Program-made: the position numbers and the translations under genes
NCBI GenBank assembly: GCA_022792755.1
Contig: JAAWBP010000051.1
Location: forward strand, 1-15,132
Direction of reading: 5' to 3'
Length of the DNA: 15,132 nucleotides
Source: Oscillospiraceae bacterium
GTDB taxonomy: Bacteria; Bacillota; Clostridia; Oscillospirales; Ruminococcaceae
The notes under the pieces: model-generated
The model's input: the letters and a program-made list of their open reading frames with translations, nothing else
What the model was told of the DNA's origin: nothing
Databases searched by the model: none
In this document: positions 1-7,323 of the stretch, one piece after another
How positions within the stretch are numbered: position 1 is the first letter of the stretch
How the letters are laid out: each line of letters opens with the position of its first letter

Positions 1-44
1 ATTCAATTCATGCCCAGTTTTTCAGGCAGAATGCGGTGAACCGG

Positions 45-66
45 AGCCGAAACCGTTTGGCTTTTT
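45..66 (+). terminator. Probable rho-independent terminator of an upstream gene
   Basis: The arms AGCCGAAA and TTTGGCT pair with one bulged G around a 3-base loop and are followed by a run of five T. It would end a + strand gene lying left of the window. One + frame from base 1 is open to a TGA at 37-39, just before the hairpin, which would fit the tail of such a gene, but a dozen codons are too few to identify anything. Confidence 0.45.
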
Positions 67-105
67 CGTCGGTTTGAATGGATTAGGAGATGTTTTCAAA
101 GTGCA

Positions 106-123
106 TTGTTAAAAAATAAACAA
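106..123. promoter_or_regulatory. Rex-type redox operator (distal), upstream of adhE
   Basis: TTGTTAAAAAATAAACAA matches the Rex consensus TTGTTAANNNNTTAACAA at 13 of 14 defined bases. It ends 15 bp before the -35 element of the adhE promoter. Rex is an NADH/NAD+-sensing repressor known to control adhE in clostridia, so the site fits the gene. The rex gene itself is not in the window. Confidence 0.7.
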
Positions 124-138
124 ATTTCAAAAAAGGTA

Positions 139-167
139 TAGACAAAGCAAATCAAATGTGATATTAT
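139..167 (+). promoter_or_regulatory. adhE promoter (sigma-A type)
   Basis: TAGACA (139-144) and TATTAT (162-167) are separated by 17 bp, with AT-rich DNA upstream. Transcription would start near 174, giving a leader of about 140 nt before the adhE ATG. The leader contains a small hairpin (AGCTTT...AAAGCT) but no riboswitch that I recognise. Rex-like boxes lie on both sides of this promoter. Confidence 0.6.
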
Positions 168-171
168 GGCT

Positions 172-189
172 TTGTTAGAAAAATAACAT
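172..189. promoter_or_regulatory. Second Rex-like operator (proximal) over the adhE start point
   Basis: TTGTTAGAAAAATAACAT has the same 7-4-7 architecture as the distal Rex box and matches 11 of 14 consensus positions. It lies directly downstream of the -10 box, over the expected transcription start, where a bound repressor would block initiation. Its centre is 66 bp from that of the distal box. Confidence 0.5.
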
Positions 190-314
190 ATAGGCTTTCC
201 AAAAGAGAAATCAGCTTTTGAAAGCTTGTCCGCAACCCGGAACAGTGAAAGCCAGAAAGCGCTGGAAAGCGCATTTATAAGACACTGCAAATGATATTAA
301 GGAGGATTATTGTC

Positions 315-2933
315 ATGGCGAAAAAGGAAACGATCACGAATGTGCCGGAGATCGTCGACACCGTTGAAGCATTGACTGCGAAAATGGCGGCGATGAGAGA
401 AGCGCAGAAGGTGTTCGCTACCTATACCCAGGAGCAGGTGGACGAAATCTTCAAAGCGGCGGCAATGGCGGCCAACAAGCAGCGGATTCCGCTTGCGAAA
501 ATGGCGGTTGAGGAAACCGGCATGGGCATTGTGGAAGACAAGGTCATCAAAAACCATTATGCGGCCGAGTATATTTATAATAAGTACAAGGATGAAAAAA
601 CCTGCGGCGTGATCGAAAGCGATCCGGCGTTTGGGATCAAAAAGGTCGCGGAGCCGATCGGGATCATCGGCGCGGTCATCCCGACGACCAACCCGACCTC
701 TACCGCAATCTTCAAGTGCCTGATCAGCTTGAAAACCAGAAATGCGATCGTCATCAGCCCCCATCCGCGTGCGAAAAACTGCACCATCGAGGCGGCGAAG
801 ATCGTTTTGGACGCCGCTGTCAAGGCTGGCGCTCCCGAGGGGATCATCTCCTGGATCGACGTCCCGTCGCTGGAACTCACCAATGAGCTGATGAGAGACG
901 CCGATACCATCCTCGCCACCGGCGGCCCTGGCATGGTCAAAGCCGCGTATTCCTCCGGCAAACCGGCGCTCGGCGTCGGAGCGGGCAACACCCCGGTTAT
1001 CATCGACGACACTGCCGACGTCAAGCTGGCTGTCAACTCGATTATCCATTCCAAAACCTTTGACAACGGCATGATCTGCGCCTCCGAGCAGTCTGTCACA
1101 GTTCTGGAAGGGGTTTATGAAGAGGTCAAGAAGGAATTTGCCGCGAGAGGATGTTATTTCCTCAAGGGCGATGAAGTCGACAAGGTACGCAAGACCATCC
1201 TGATCAACGGCGCGCTCAATGCGAAGATTGTCGGCCAGTCCGCCTACAACATTGCGAAGCTGGCGGGCGTCACTGTTCCGGAGACTGCTAAGATCCTGAT
1301 CGGCGAGGTCGAATCGGTCGATATTTCCGAAGAGTTTGCCCATGAGAAGCTCTCCCCGGTTCTCGCAATGTATAAAGCCAAAAACTTTGATGACGCGATT
1401 GCAAAGGCGGAGCGCCTTGTCGCCGACGGCGGCTACGGCCACACTGCTTCACTGTATATCCATCCCGCCCAGGCTGAGAAGATGGCGAAGCACGCGGCCG
1501 CGATGAAAACCTGCCGCATCCTTGTCAACACGCCTTCCTCTCACGGCGGCATCGGCGACTTGTACAACTTTAAGCTCGATCCGTCTCTGACGCTCGGCTG
1601 CGGCTCCTGGGGCGGCAACTCCGTTTCGGAAAACGTGGGCGTGAAACATCTGATCAATATCAAGACTGTTGCGGAGAGAAGGGAAAATATGCTGTGGTTC
1701 AGGGCGCCTGAAAAGGTCTATTTCAAAAAGGGCTGTATGCCGGTTGCGCTGGATGAGCTCGGAACTGTGATGGGCAAAAAGAAGGCCTTCATCGTCACCG
1801 ACTCCTTCCTCTACAAAAACGGCTATGTGAAGCCGATCGAAGAGAAGCTCGACGAGATGGGGATTCAGCACACCTGTTTTTACGACGTTGCCCCCGACCC
1901 GACCCTTGCCTGCGCAAAAGAGGGAACCAAGGCGATGCTCTCCTTTGAGCCTGACTGCATCATCGCGCTCGGCGGCGGTTCGGCGATGGACGCCGGAAAG
2001 ATTATGTGGGTGATGTACGAGCATCCGGAAGTGGACTTCCTCGATATGGCGATGCGCTTTATGGATATCCGCAAGAGGGTCTACACCTTCCCGAAGATGG
2101 GCGAAAAAGCTTATTTCGTCGCAATCCCCACTTCCTCTGGTACCGGTTCCGAGGTTACGCCGTTCGCGGTTATCACCGACGAATCAACCGGCGTGAAATA
2201 CCCGCTGGCCGACTATGAACTCCTGCCGAAGATGGCGATCATCGACGCGGACAACATGATGACCCAGCCGAAGGGGCTGACCAGCGCTTCCGGTATCGAT
2301 GCGCTGACCCATGCGCTGGAAGCCTATGCCTCCATCATGGCGACTGATTACACCGACGGCCTTGCGCTCAAGGCAATGAAGAACATCTTCGAGTACCTGC
2401 CGAGCGCTTATGAGAAGGGCGCGAACGACCCGACCGCCCGCGAGAAGATGGCCGACGCGTCCACTATGGCTGGTATGGCGTTTGCGAATGCGTTCTTAGG
2501 AATCTGCCACTCGATGGCGCATAAGCTCGGCGCGTACCATCATCTGCCGCACGGTGTTGCCAACGCCCTGCTGATCACCGAAGTCATGCGCTTCAATGCG
2601 GAAGAGGTTCCGACCAAGATGGGTACCTTCTCGCAGTACCAGTATCCGCATGCGCTGGCCCGCTATGCTGAGTGCGCCCGTTTCTGCGGCTTTGCCGGGA
2701 AAGATGACAAGGACACTCTCGAGAAGTTCATCAAGGGGATTGAGGAGCTCAAAGAGAAGGTCGGCATCAAGAAGACGATTAAAGACTACGGCATCGATGA
2801 GAAAACCTTCCTGGCGACACTTGACGAGATGGTTGAAAATGCCTTCGATGATCAGTGCACCGGCGCCAACCCGCGCTATCCGCTGATGAAAGAGATCAAG
2901 GAAATCTACCTCAAGTGCTACTACGGCAAATAA
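315..2933 (+). CDS. adhE: Bifunctional acetaldehyde-CoA/alcohol dehydrogenase AdhE
   Basis: This cytoplasmic fermentative enzyme reduces acetyl-CoA to acetaldehyde and then to ethanol, using two NADH. The protein has 872 residues, typical for AdhE. Residues 1 to about 445 form the CoA-acylating aldehyde dehydrogenase domain, with catalytic Cys255 in the NGMICASEQS motif. Residues from about 465 to 872 form the iron-dependent alcohol dehydrogenase domain, with GGGS at 553-556 for NAD binding and the expected iron ligands Asp662, His666, His732 and His746. All key residues are present, so both activities should be intact. AdhE proteins form spirosome filaments; that is family knowledge, not seen here. 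ATG 315 is chosen over the in-frame ATG at 291 because AGGAGG at 300-305 sits 9 bp before it. Two Rex-like boxes suggest induction at high NADH. The gene appears monocistronic. Confidence 0.97.
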   Translation: MAKKETITNVPEIVDTVEALTAKMAAMREAQKVFATYTQEQVDEIFKAAAMAANKQRIPLAKMAVEETGMGIVEDKVIKNHYAAEYIYNKYKDEKTCGVIESDPAFGIKKVAEPIGIIGAVIPTTNPTSTAIFKCLISLKTRNAIVISPHPRAKNCTIEAAKIVLDAAVKAGAPEGIISWIDVPSLELTNELMRDADTILATGGPGMVKAAYSSGKPALGVGAGNTPVIIDDTADVKLAVNSIIHSKTFDNGMICASEQSVTVLEGVYEEVKKEFAARGCYFLKGDEVDKVRKTILINGALNAKIVGQSAYNIAKLAGVTVPETAKILIGEVESVDISEEFAHEKLSPVLAMYKAKNFDDAIAKAERLVADGGYGHTASLYIHPAQAEKMAKHAAAMKTCRILVNTPSSHGGIGDLYNFKLDPSLTLGCGSWGGNSVSENVGVKHLINIKTVAERRENMLWFRAPEKVYFKKGCMPVALDELGTVMGKKKAFIVTDSFLYKNGYVKPIEEKLDEMGIQHTCFYDVAPDPTLACAKEGTKAMLSFEPDCIIALGGGSAMDAGKIMWVMYEHPEVDFLDMAMRFMDIRKRVYTFPKMGEKAYFVAIPTSSGTGSEVTPFAVITDESTGVKYPLADYELLPKMAIIDADNMMTQPKGLTSASGIDALTHALEAYASIMATDYTDGLALKAMKNIFEYLPSAYEKGANDPTAREKMADASTMAGMAFANAFLGICHSMAHKLGAYHHLPHGVANALLITEVMRFNAEEVPTKMGTFSQYQYPHALARYAECARFCGFAGKDDKDTLEKFIKGIEELKEKVGIKKTIKDYGIDEKTFLATLDEMVENAFDDQCTGANPRYPLMKEIKEIYLKCYYGK

Positions 2934-2940
2934 AACTGAA

Positions 2941-2983
2941 CAGCAAAACGGCGGGGGCTCCTTTTGCCCTCGCCGCTTTGCTG
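2941..2983 (+). terminator. Stem-loop after adhE, probable terminator
   Basis: A 17-base arm (2941-2957) pairs with 2967-2983, with one mismatch and one G-U pair, around a 9-base loop. The stem is very stable and GC-rich. It begins 8 bp after the adhE stop. It lacks a good trailing T run, so it may act as a weak terminator or protect the mRNA 3' end. Confidence 0.5.
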
Positions 2984-3054
2984 AAACCGGGGAAAGCGTG
3001 CGATTTTTGTTCAGAGCAACCAAAAGAATGTTTGTGAAATTGGTACAAATCCTA

Positions 3055-3083
3055 TAGAAAAAAAAGCGTGCTTCTGTTATAAT
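3055..3083 (+). promoter_or_regulatory. Promoter of the phosphotransferase gene
   Basis: A perfect TATAAT lies at 3078-3083. The hexamer 17 bp upstream, TAGAAA (3055-3060), is a weak -35. The ribosome site AAGGAG (3121-3126) follows, 8 bp before the ATG at 3135. Confidence 0.45.
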
Positions 3084-3134
3084 AATGAAAGAGTAAAGCC
3101 GCGGCAGCGCGGTAAGTGGAAAGGAGCTTTTTTC

Positions 3135-3884
3135 ATGGATAATTTACAAGTGCTTTTTACGCGTCCGCACAAGGTCGTGTATACGGATGGGACGAAGGTT
3201 TACAAAACGTTTGACGAGACGTTTCCCGCCTCCAATGTCTTCAATGAAGCGCTGAATCAGATCCGTGTGCAGGAGACCGGGCTGAATGTGCCGAAGGTTC
3301 TTGAAGTTTGCCAGATGGAGGGCAAATGGACAATCGTGATGGAATACGTCAAGGGAAAAACCCTTGAGAAGATGATCGAGGAAGACCCGAAGAACATCGA
3401 CAAATACGTCGACATCTTGGTGGATATCCAGATGGAAATCCACAGCAAAAAAGCGGCCCACCTCAACCGGCTGCGCGAGAAGATGCACAATGCGATTACC
3501 GGCCTGAAGATTGATCCTTCCGTCCGGTATGAGCTTCACAGCCGCCTGGACGCTGCGCCGAAGCACAACAAGGTCTGCCACGGCGACCTGGTTCCGAGCA
3601 ACATCATCATCGGTGAGGACGGCAAGCGGTATATCATCGACTGGTCTCACGCGGTGCAGGGGAACGGCAGCGCCGACACGGCCAGAACCTACCTCTTCTT
3701 TATGATGAATGAGCAGAAGGAGCTCGCCGAAAGCTACCTGAAAAAGGTCTGCATCAAAACCGATGTTGCCAAGCAGTACATTCAGCAGTGGCTTCCGGTT
3801 GTTGCGGCCGTTCAGCTTTCGAGAAACATCGATGGCGAGTCGGATTTCCTGATGTCCTGGCTGGATATCATCAGCTTCGAATAA
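3135..3884 (+). CDS. APH/choline-kinase-like small-molecule phosphotransferase, substrate unknown
   Basis: The 249-residue soluble protein has the eukaryotic-like kinase fold of aminoglycoside and choline kinases. Lys24 and Glu38 are the likely ATP-anchoring pair, and Glu70-Tyr71-Val72 resembles the hinge. The catalytic loop reads CHGDLVPSN, with His149, Asp151 and Asn156, and the metal-binding Asp169 is in IIDW. The expected reaction is transfer of the ATP gamma-phosphate to a hydroxyl of a small molecule or sugar. The sequence does not tell which substrate. It lacks obvious hallmarks of known resistance enzymes, and I would not call it an antibiotic resistance gene. It is shorter than typical APH(3') proteins (about 260-270 residues). 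It resembles the clostridial families often annotated only as phosphotransferase. It stands alone between its own promoter and a strong terminator, so the neighbours give no functional clue. AAGGAG 8 bp upstream supports the ATG at 3135. Confidence 0.85.
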   Translation: MDNLQVLFTRPHKVVYTDGTKVYKTFDETFPASNVFNEALNQIRVQETGLNVPKVLEVCQMEGKWTIVMEYVKGKTLEKMIEEDPKNIDKYVDILVDIQMEIHSKKAAHLNRLREKMHNAITGLKIDPSVRYELHSRLDAAPKHNKVCHGDLVPSNIIIGEDGKRYIIDWSHAVQGNGSADTARTYLFFMMNEQKELAESYLKKVCIKTDVAKQYIQQWLPVVAAVQLSRNIDGESDFLMSWLDIISFE

Positions 3885-3900
3885 TCGCTCTGCTTCCTTC

Positions 3901-3934
3901 AGGAGCCGTGGAAAACACGGCTCCTTTTTATTTT
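3901..3934 (+). terminator. Strong rho-independent terminator after the phosphotransferase gene
   Basis: A perfect 10-bp stem, AGGAGCCGTG (3901-3910) with CACGGCTCCT (3916-3925), has the 5-base loop GAAAA. It is followed by a T-rich tract (TTTTTATTTT). It lies 17 bp after the stop codon and isolates this gene from the MATE exporter downstream. Confidence 0.9.
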
Positions 3935-4048
3935 GCCTTTTGACGTCTTAAAAACGTGTGTTTTTTAGGATGGTGGGAGGGCTAGCTGACAAATCGAGCG
4001 GCAAAAACAAGGCTGAAACTGTAAGAAATTCCGAAAATGCAAAAAAAC

Positions 4049-4080
4049 CTTGACGGCGGCGGGAGGTCAAGTGTTAATAT
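4049..4080 (+). promoter_or_regulatory. Promoter of the MATE gene with an embedded dyad
   Basis: The -35 TTGACG (4050-4055) precedes TAATAT (4075-4080) with an unusually long 19-bp spacer; TTAATA at 18 bp is an alternative. A perfect inverted repeat, CTTGAC (4049-4054) and GTCAAG (4066-4071), covers the -35 and most of the spacer. This layout resembles promoters controlled by MerR-family drug-responsive activators, or a repressor operator. The regulator is not visible in the window. GAGGAG at 4119-4124 is the ribosome site. Confidence 0.5.
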
Positions 4081-4129
4081 AGTATTCAGTGTGTAAAAAG
4101 AATTGATTCTTTTGTTCGAGGAGTATAGT

Positions 4130-5509
4130 ATGACCAAAGATTTGACCAAGGGTTCCCCTGCAAAACTGATCGTAGCGTTCACGCTGCCGCTGCTGATCGG
4201 CAATATTTTTCAGCAGCTTTACAATATGGCCGACACCCTGATTGTCGGCCGGACGATCGGGCCGGATGCCCTCGCCGCCGTCGGCTGTACGGGAAGCGTC
4301 ATGTTTTTTATCATCGGCTTTGCGCAGGGGATGACCTCGGGGCTGTCGATCGTCGTAGCCCAGCGGTTTGGCGCGGGGGACGAGGAGGGAGTCCGCCGAA
4401 GCTTTGCGATGGGAATCGTCATCGCAGGCGGGGTTACGATCCTTCTCACCGCCATCGCGGTACTGCTGGCGCGGCCCGTTCTGGAACTGATGCAGACGCC
4501 GGCGAAGATTATTGACGACGCTTACAGCTACATTGTGGTCATTTATGCGGGAATCGCCGCGTCGGTCTTGTTCAACTTCCTCTCCAACGTCCTGCGCGCC
4601 CTTGGGGACAGCCGTACGCCGCTGATCTTTTTGGTAATCGCCAGCCTTTTGAATATCGGGCTCGATTTTGTTTTCATCCTTGGCTGCTCGATGGGGGTTT
4701 CGGGCGCGGCCTTTGCCACTGTGATTTCGCAGGCGGTTTCCGGGTTGCTCTGCCTCGCTTATATTGTGAAACGGTTTCCCATTTTACATATCAAAAGAGG
4801 AGACTGGCGGCAGGGCAAGGGACAGATGCTCCTCCACATCCGCCTGGGCCTTCCGATGGGGTTCCAGTCCTCGATTATCGCGATCGGAACCATCACGGTG
4901 CAGGTTGCATTGAATACGCTGGGAACAACGGCTGTTACCGCCTATACGGCGGCTTCTAAAATTGACAACCTGATGACGATGCCCAGCATGTCCTTCGGAA
5001 TCGCAATGGCGACCTATACGGCGCAGAATTACGGCGCAAACCTGATCAAACGAATTCAGGCCGGTGTGCGCCGGTGCTGCTTGATCGCGGGGTCGATCAG
5101 CGTTCTGTTGGGGCTGGTCAATATCTTCGCGGGCAATTATCTGGTGATGGCCTTTGTCGGGGAAAGCAGCCAGGAGATCGTTTCGTTGTCGCAGATTATG
5201 CTGACGATCAACGGCATCTGCTATGTCTTTCTGGCGATCCTCTTTATCTTCCGGAACACGATCCAGGGGCTGGGGAACAGCTTTATCCCCACCCTGTCCG
5301 GAATATTGGAGCTGGCAGTCCGAATCTTCGCCGCGATTGTCCTGACCTCGTTTTGGGGATTTACGGGCGCTTGCCTGGCGAACTCCATGGCGTGGATCAG
5401 TGCGATGATCCTGCTCGTCATCGGTTATTTTGTCGTCAGAAGGCGGCTTCTGAACCGCCCGGAGATGGCGGTGCCCCGCGCTGTTTTTCCAGAGGGACAT
5501 GAAGAATAG
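4130..5509 (+). CDS. MATE-family multidrug/toxin efflux transporter
   Basis: The 459-residue inner-membrane protein should export cationic or amphipathic compounds in exchange for Na+ or H+, the general activity of the MATE (NorM/DinF/VmrA-like) family. Two homologous MatE halves, roughly residues 10-225 and 235-440, together give about 12 hydrophobic segments. Family motifs include YNMADTLIVGR (31-41), ALGDSRTP (157-164), AQNYGA (298-303) and RNTIQGLG (375-382). The length is normal and there is no sign of truncation. The ATG at 4130 is preferred over the in-frame ATG at 4103 because the purine-rich GAGGAG lies 5 bp before it and the protein then begins with the usual short charged TKGSP segment. 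It has its own promoter with a dyad, suggesting ligand-controlled expression. The actual substrate cannot be predicted. Confidence 0.93.
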   Translation: MTKDLTKGSPAKLIVAFTLPLLIGNIFQQLYNMADTLIVGRTIGPDALAAVGCTGSVMFFIIGFAQGMTSGLSIVVAQRFGAGDEEGVRRSFAMGIVIAGGVTILLTAIAVLLARPVLELMQTPAKIIDDAYSYIVVIYAGIAASVLFNFLSNVLRALGDSRTPLIFLVIASLLNIGLDFVFILGCSMGVSGAAFATVISQAVSGLLCLAYIVKRFPILHIKRGDWRQGKGQMLLHIRLGLPMGFQSSIIAIGTITVQVALNTLGTTAVTAYTAASKIDNLMTMPSMSFGIAMATYTAQNYGANLIKRIQAGVRRCCLIAGSISVLLGLVNIFAGNYLVMAFVGESSQEIVSLSQIMLTINGICYVFLAILFIFRNTIQGLGNSFIPTLSGILELAVRIFAAIVLTSFWGFTGACLANSMAWISAMILLVIGYFVVRRRLLNRPEMAVPRAVFPEGHEE

Positions 5510-5592
5510 GGAAGAATTTACTATAAGCGAAGCGTGTGTTCATTCAGCCATTCGGCTTGATGATAGATTTCAAAGAAAAAGGGGATTATTGA

Positions 5593-5631
5593 ATGAAGAC
5601 GATGAACAAAACAATGGAGATTGTAGCATAA
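5593..5631 (+). CDS. Possible 12-codon leader peptide (very tentative)
   Basis: ATG 5593 follows an AAAAGGGG-like ribosome site by about 9 bp and encodes MKTMNKTMEIVA before TAA. The stop lies 2 bp before the stem-loop at 5634-5665, as in leader-peptide arrangements. A peptide this short can occur by chance, and it shows no run of regulatory codons. It could also be the remnant of a lost gene. Confidence 0.15.
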   Translation: MKTMNKTMEIVA

Positions 5632-5633
5632 CC

Positions 5634-5665
5634 GGGAGGTTTGTTACATCTTCGACAAGCCTCCC
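5634..5665 (+). terminator. Stem-loop between the MATE and RNHCP genes
   Basis: GGGAGGTTTGT (5634-5644) pairs with ACAAGCCTCCC (5655-5665) over 11 bp with one G-U pair and a 10-base loop. No clean T run follows, only a mixed TTTAAGATTTTAC tract. It may be the MATE terminator or an attenuator ahead of the gene at 5704. Confidence 0.4.
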
Positions 5666-5703
5666 AAAGGGTTTAAGATTTTACTTTTAGGAGGATCATT
5701 CCC

Positions 5704-6132
5704 ATGAATCGGGAAAACAAGAAAAAATCATTGAATCGAGGCTACTACAAAACGCATCCGTGCAATGAAACCTTTGTCTGTAAGGTGTGCGGAAGAACAG
5801 TTGTGCCAAACGGTGCGGGGAGCGAGCATAGAAACCACTGTCCGTATTGTCTTTCAAGCCGACATTTGGATGTCGAACCGGGCGACCGGGCGGCAGATTG
5901 CGGCGGCATCATGGAACCGATTGCCGTATGGGTGAGGAAAAATGGCGAGTGGGGGCTCATTCATCGCTGCAAAATCTGTGGAACATTGAGTTCAAATCGT
6001 ATAGCTGCGGACGACAATCCGATGAAGCTGATGTCGCTTGCGATGAAACCTGTTTCTTCACCGCCCTTTCCGTTGGAGCGGATTGAGGAAATGACAAGGC
6101 TGATGGGCGGCGACGGAGAACTAAAATGGTAA
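5704..6132 (+). CDS. RNHCP-domain zinc-ribbon protein of unknown function
   Basis: The 142-residue protein is basic at its N-terminus and carries three CxxC pairs: Cys26/Cys29, Cys46/Cys49 (within the Arg43-Asn44-His45-Cys46-Pro47 motif that names the RNHCP family) and Cys89/Cys92 (in HRCKICG). Cys20 and Cys66 are also present. Pairs of CxxC of this kind normally bind structural zinc, so I infer one or two zinc ribbons, perhaps contacting nucleic acid. No enzymatic motif, signal peptide or membrane segment is seen. The family is found in clostridia and actinobacteria, and its function is not established to my knowledge. The start is well supported by AGGAGG about 9 bp upstream. It lies 194 bp after the exporter gene and is followed by its own terminator. 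Its direction matches the exporter, but the hairpin between them argues against a tight operon. Confidence 0.85.
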   Translation: MNRENKKKSLNRGYYKTHPCNETFVCKVCGRTVVPNGAGSEHRNHCPYCLSSRHLDVEPGDRAADCGGIMEPIAVWVRKNGEWGLIHRCKICGTLSSNRIAADDNPMKLMSLAMKPVSSPPFPLERIEEMTRLMGGDGELKW

Positions 6133-6143
6133 AGTAGCGCGAT

Positions 6144-6180
6144 AAGGGCCGGTGTGTGATTAATGCAGACCGGCCCTTTC
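6144..6180 (+). terminator. Terminator of the RNHCP gene
   Basis: AAGGGCCGGT (6144-6153) pairs perfectly with ACCGGCCCTT (6169-6178) around a 15-base loop and is followed by a pyrimidine-rich TTTCTT end. It starts 11 bp after the stop codon. The rest of the gap to the arg terminator (6181-6330) shows only small inverted repeats such as CGGCT/AGCCG near 6280, and no gene. Confidence 0.75.
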
Positions 6181-6330
6181 TTGCCGCATTTCATCACAAG
6201 AGAGGGCTGTACTGGTCGGCTGTCTTTTAGCATTGACGGTTGTTTACTGTTTTCCTGAAGTGGGAGACGGCGGCTCATACAGCCGTTTGCGGCCCTGGCC
6301 CGCGGGAGCTCTTTGTAAACTGACCTGGAT

Positions 6331-6370
6331 TATAAAAACGCCACCGGCCGATTATGAGCCAGTGGCGTTT
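6331..6370 (-). terminator. Terminator of the arginine cluster, probably bidirectional
   Basis: AAACGCCAC (6336-6344) pairs with GTGGCGTTT (6362-6370), and the stem continues past one mismatch with three more pairs. On the - strand it is followed by five T (6338-6334), the expected end of the argG-argF transcript, 13 bp after the argF stop. On the + strand the sequence after it is also T-rich, so it can act on read-through from the left. Confidence 0.8.
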
Positions 6371-6383
6371 GTTCTTTTCATAC

Positions 6384-7301
6384 TCACTTTGCCTTTTGAT
6401 CTTTCATCAGCGTGACCAGAACGGCTTTTTGTGCGTGGAGGCGGTTCTCCGCCTCTTCAAAGATTTCGTCGGCGTGCGCCTCAAAGACCTCGGCGGTGAT
6501 TTCTTCCTCCCGATGGGCGGGGAGGCAGTGCTGCACCATTGCATCCGGGTTTGCCGCGGCCATGACGGCGGCGTTGACCTGATAGCCTTCGAAGGCTTGG
6601 CGGCGTTTTTCGGCCTCGCCCTCCTGGCCCATTGAAGCCCAGACGTCGGTAAAGATGACGTCTGCGTTTTCGGCGGCACTCAGTACATCGGCCGTCATGG
6701 AAAATTTGCCGTTTTCATAGGCGTATTCCAGAACCTCCTTGGCCGGGCGGTATTCCGCCGGGCAGGCGATGCTCACCTGCATCCCGGTCTTGATGCCGCC
6801 GACGATCAGGGAATTCGCCATGTTGTTCCCGTCCCCGATGTAGCACATCTTCAGCCCTTCGAGGGTACCCTTGTATTCCCGGATGGTCATCAGGTCGGCC
6901 AGAACCTGGCAGGGATGGCAGAAGTCAGTCAGCCCGTTGATGACCGGGATGCTGCCGTAATGTGCCAGATCCTCGACCTCCTGCTGGGCGAAGGTGCGGA
7001 TCATAATGCCGTCCAAGTAACGGGAGAGAACCCGCGCGGTGTCCTGCACCGGCTCGCCCCGCCCGATTTGCAGGTCGTTGGAGCTCAGAAAGAGCGCCTT
7101 GCCGCCCAGCTGGTACATCCCTGTTTCAAAGGAGACCCGGGTGCGGGTAGAAGCCTTTTGAAAAATCATGCCGAGCGTTTTCCCCTCGAGATGCTTGTGG
7201 GGGATGCCGTATTTCTTCTCGTATTTAAGCTGATCCGCGAGGTTTAAGAGATTGATGATCTCCTCTTTGGACAGGTCGAGCATTTTAAGCAGATGTTTCA
7301 T
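6384..7301 (-). CDS. argF: Ornithine carbamoyltransferase
   Basis: This enzyme joins carbamoyl phosphate to ornithine to give citrulline, the sixth step from glutamate. The 305-residue length is typical for the family. The carbamoyl-phosphate loop STRTR is at residues 51-55, HPCQ at 129-132, the DVWASMG ornithine segment at 219-225 and the catalytic HCLP at 258-261. All are intact. A catabolic (arginine deiminase pathway) role is less likely, because the gene sits last in a complete biosynthetic cluster and no arcA or arcC is seen. The ATG is preceded by a good GGAGG site on the - strand, 22 bp after argD. No carbamoyl-phosphate synthase gene is in the window, so its substrate must come from carAB elsewhere. 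Confidence 0.96.
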   Translation of the reverse strand: MKHLLKMLDLSKEEIINLLNLADQLKYEKKYGIPHKHLEGKTLGMIFQKASTRTRVSFETGMYQLGGKALFLSSNDLQIGRGEPVQDTARVLSRYLDGIMIRTFAQQEVEDLAHYGSIPVINGLTDFCHPCQVLADLMTIREYKGTLEGLKMCYIGDGNNMANSLIVGGIKTGMQVSIACPAEYRPAKEVLEYAYENGKFSMTADVLSAAENADVIFTDVWASMGQEGEAEKRRQAFEGYQVNAAVMAAANPDAMVQHCLPAHREEEITAEVFEAHADEIFEEAENRLHAQKAVLVTLMKDQKAK

Positions 7302-7323
7302 CGTAATCCTCCGTTCTCCCGAT

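Noticed and set aside
96..290. 64-codon frame on the - strand upstream of adhE
   Set aside because: It runs across the adhE promoter and both Rex boxes in AT-rich DNA and has no ribosome site. The regulatory explanation is better.
297..1442. Open frame of 381 codons antisense to the 5' half of adhE
   Set aside because: It is a shadow of GC-rich codon use in adhE. The protein is rich in Arg and Asp with no recognisable domain, and adhE itself is unmistakable.
5499..5690. 63-codon frame overlapping the end of the MATE gene
   Set aside because: The overlap suggested translational coupling, but the product has no protein-like hydrophobic pattern and runs through the hairpin at 5634-5665.
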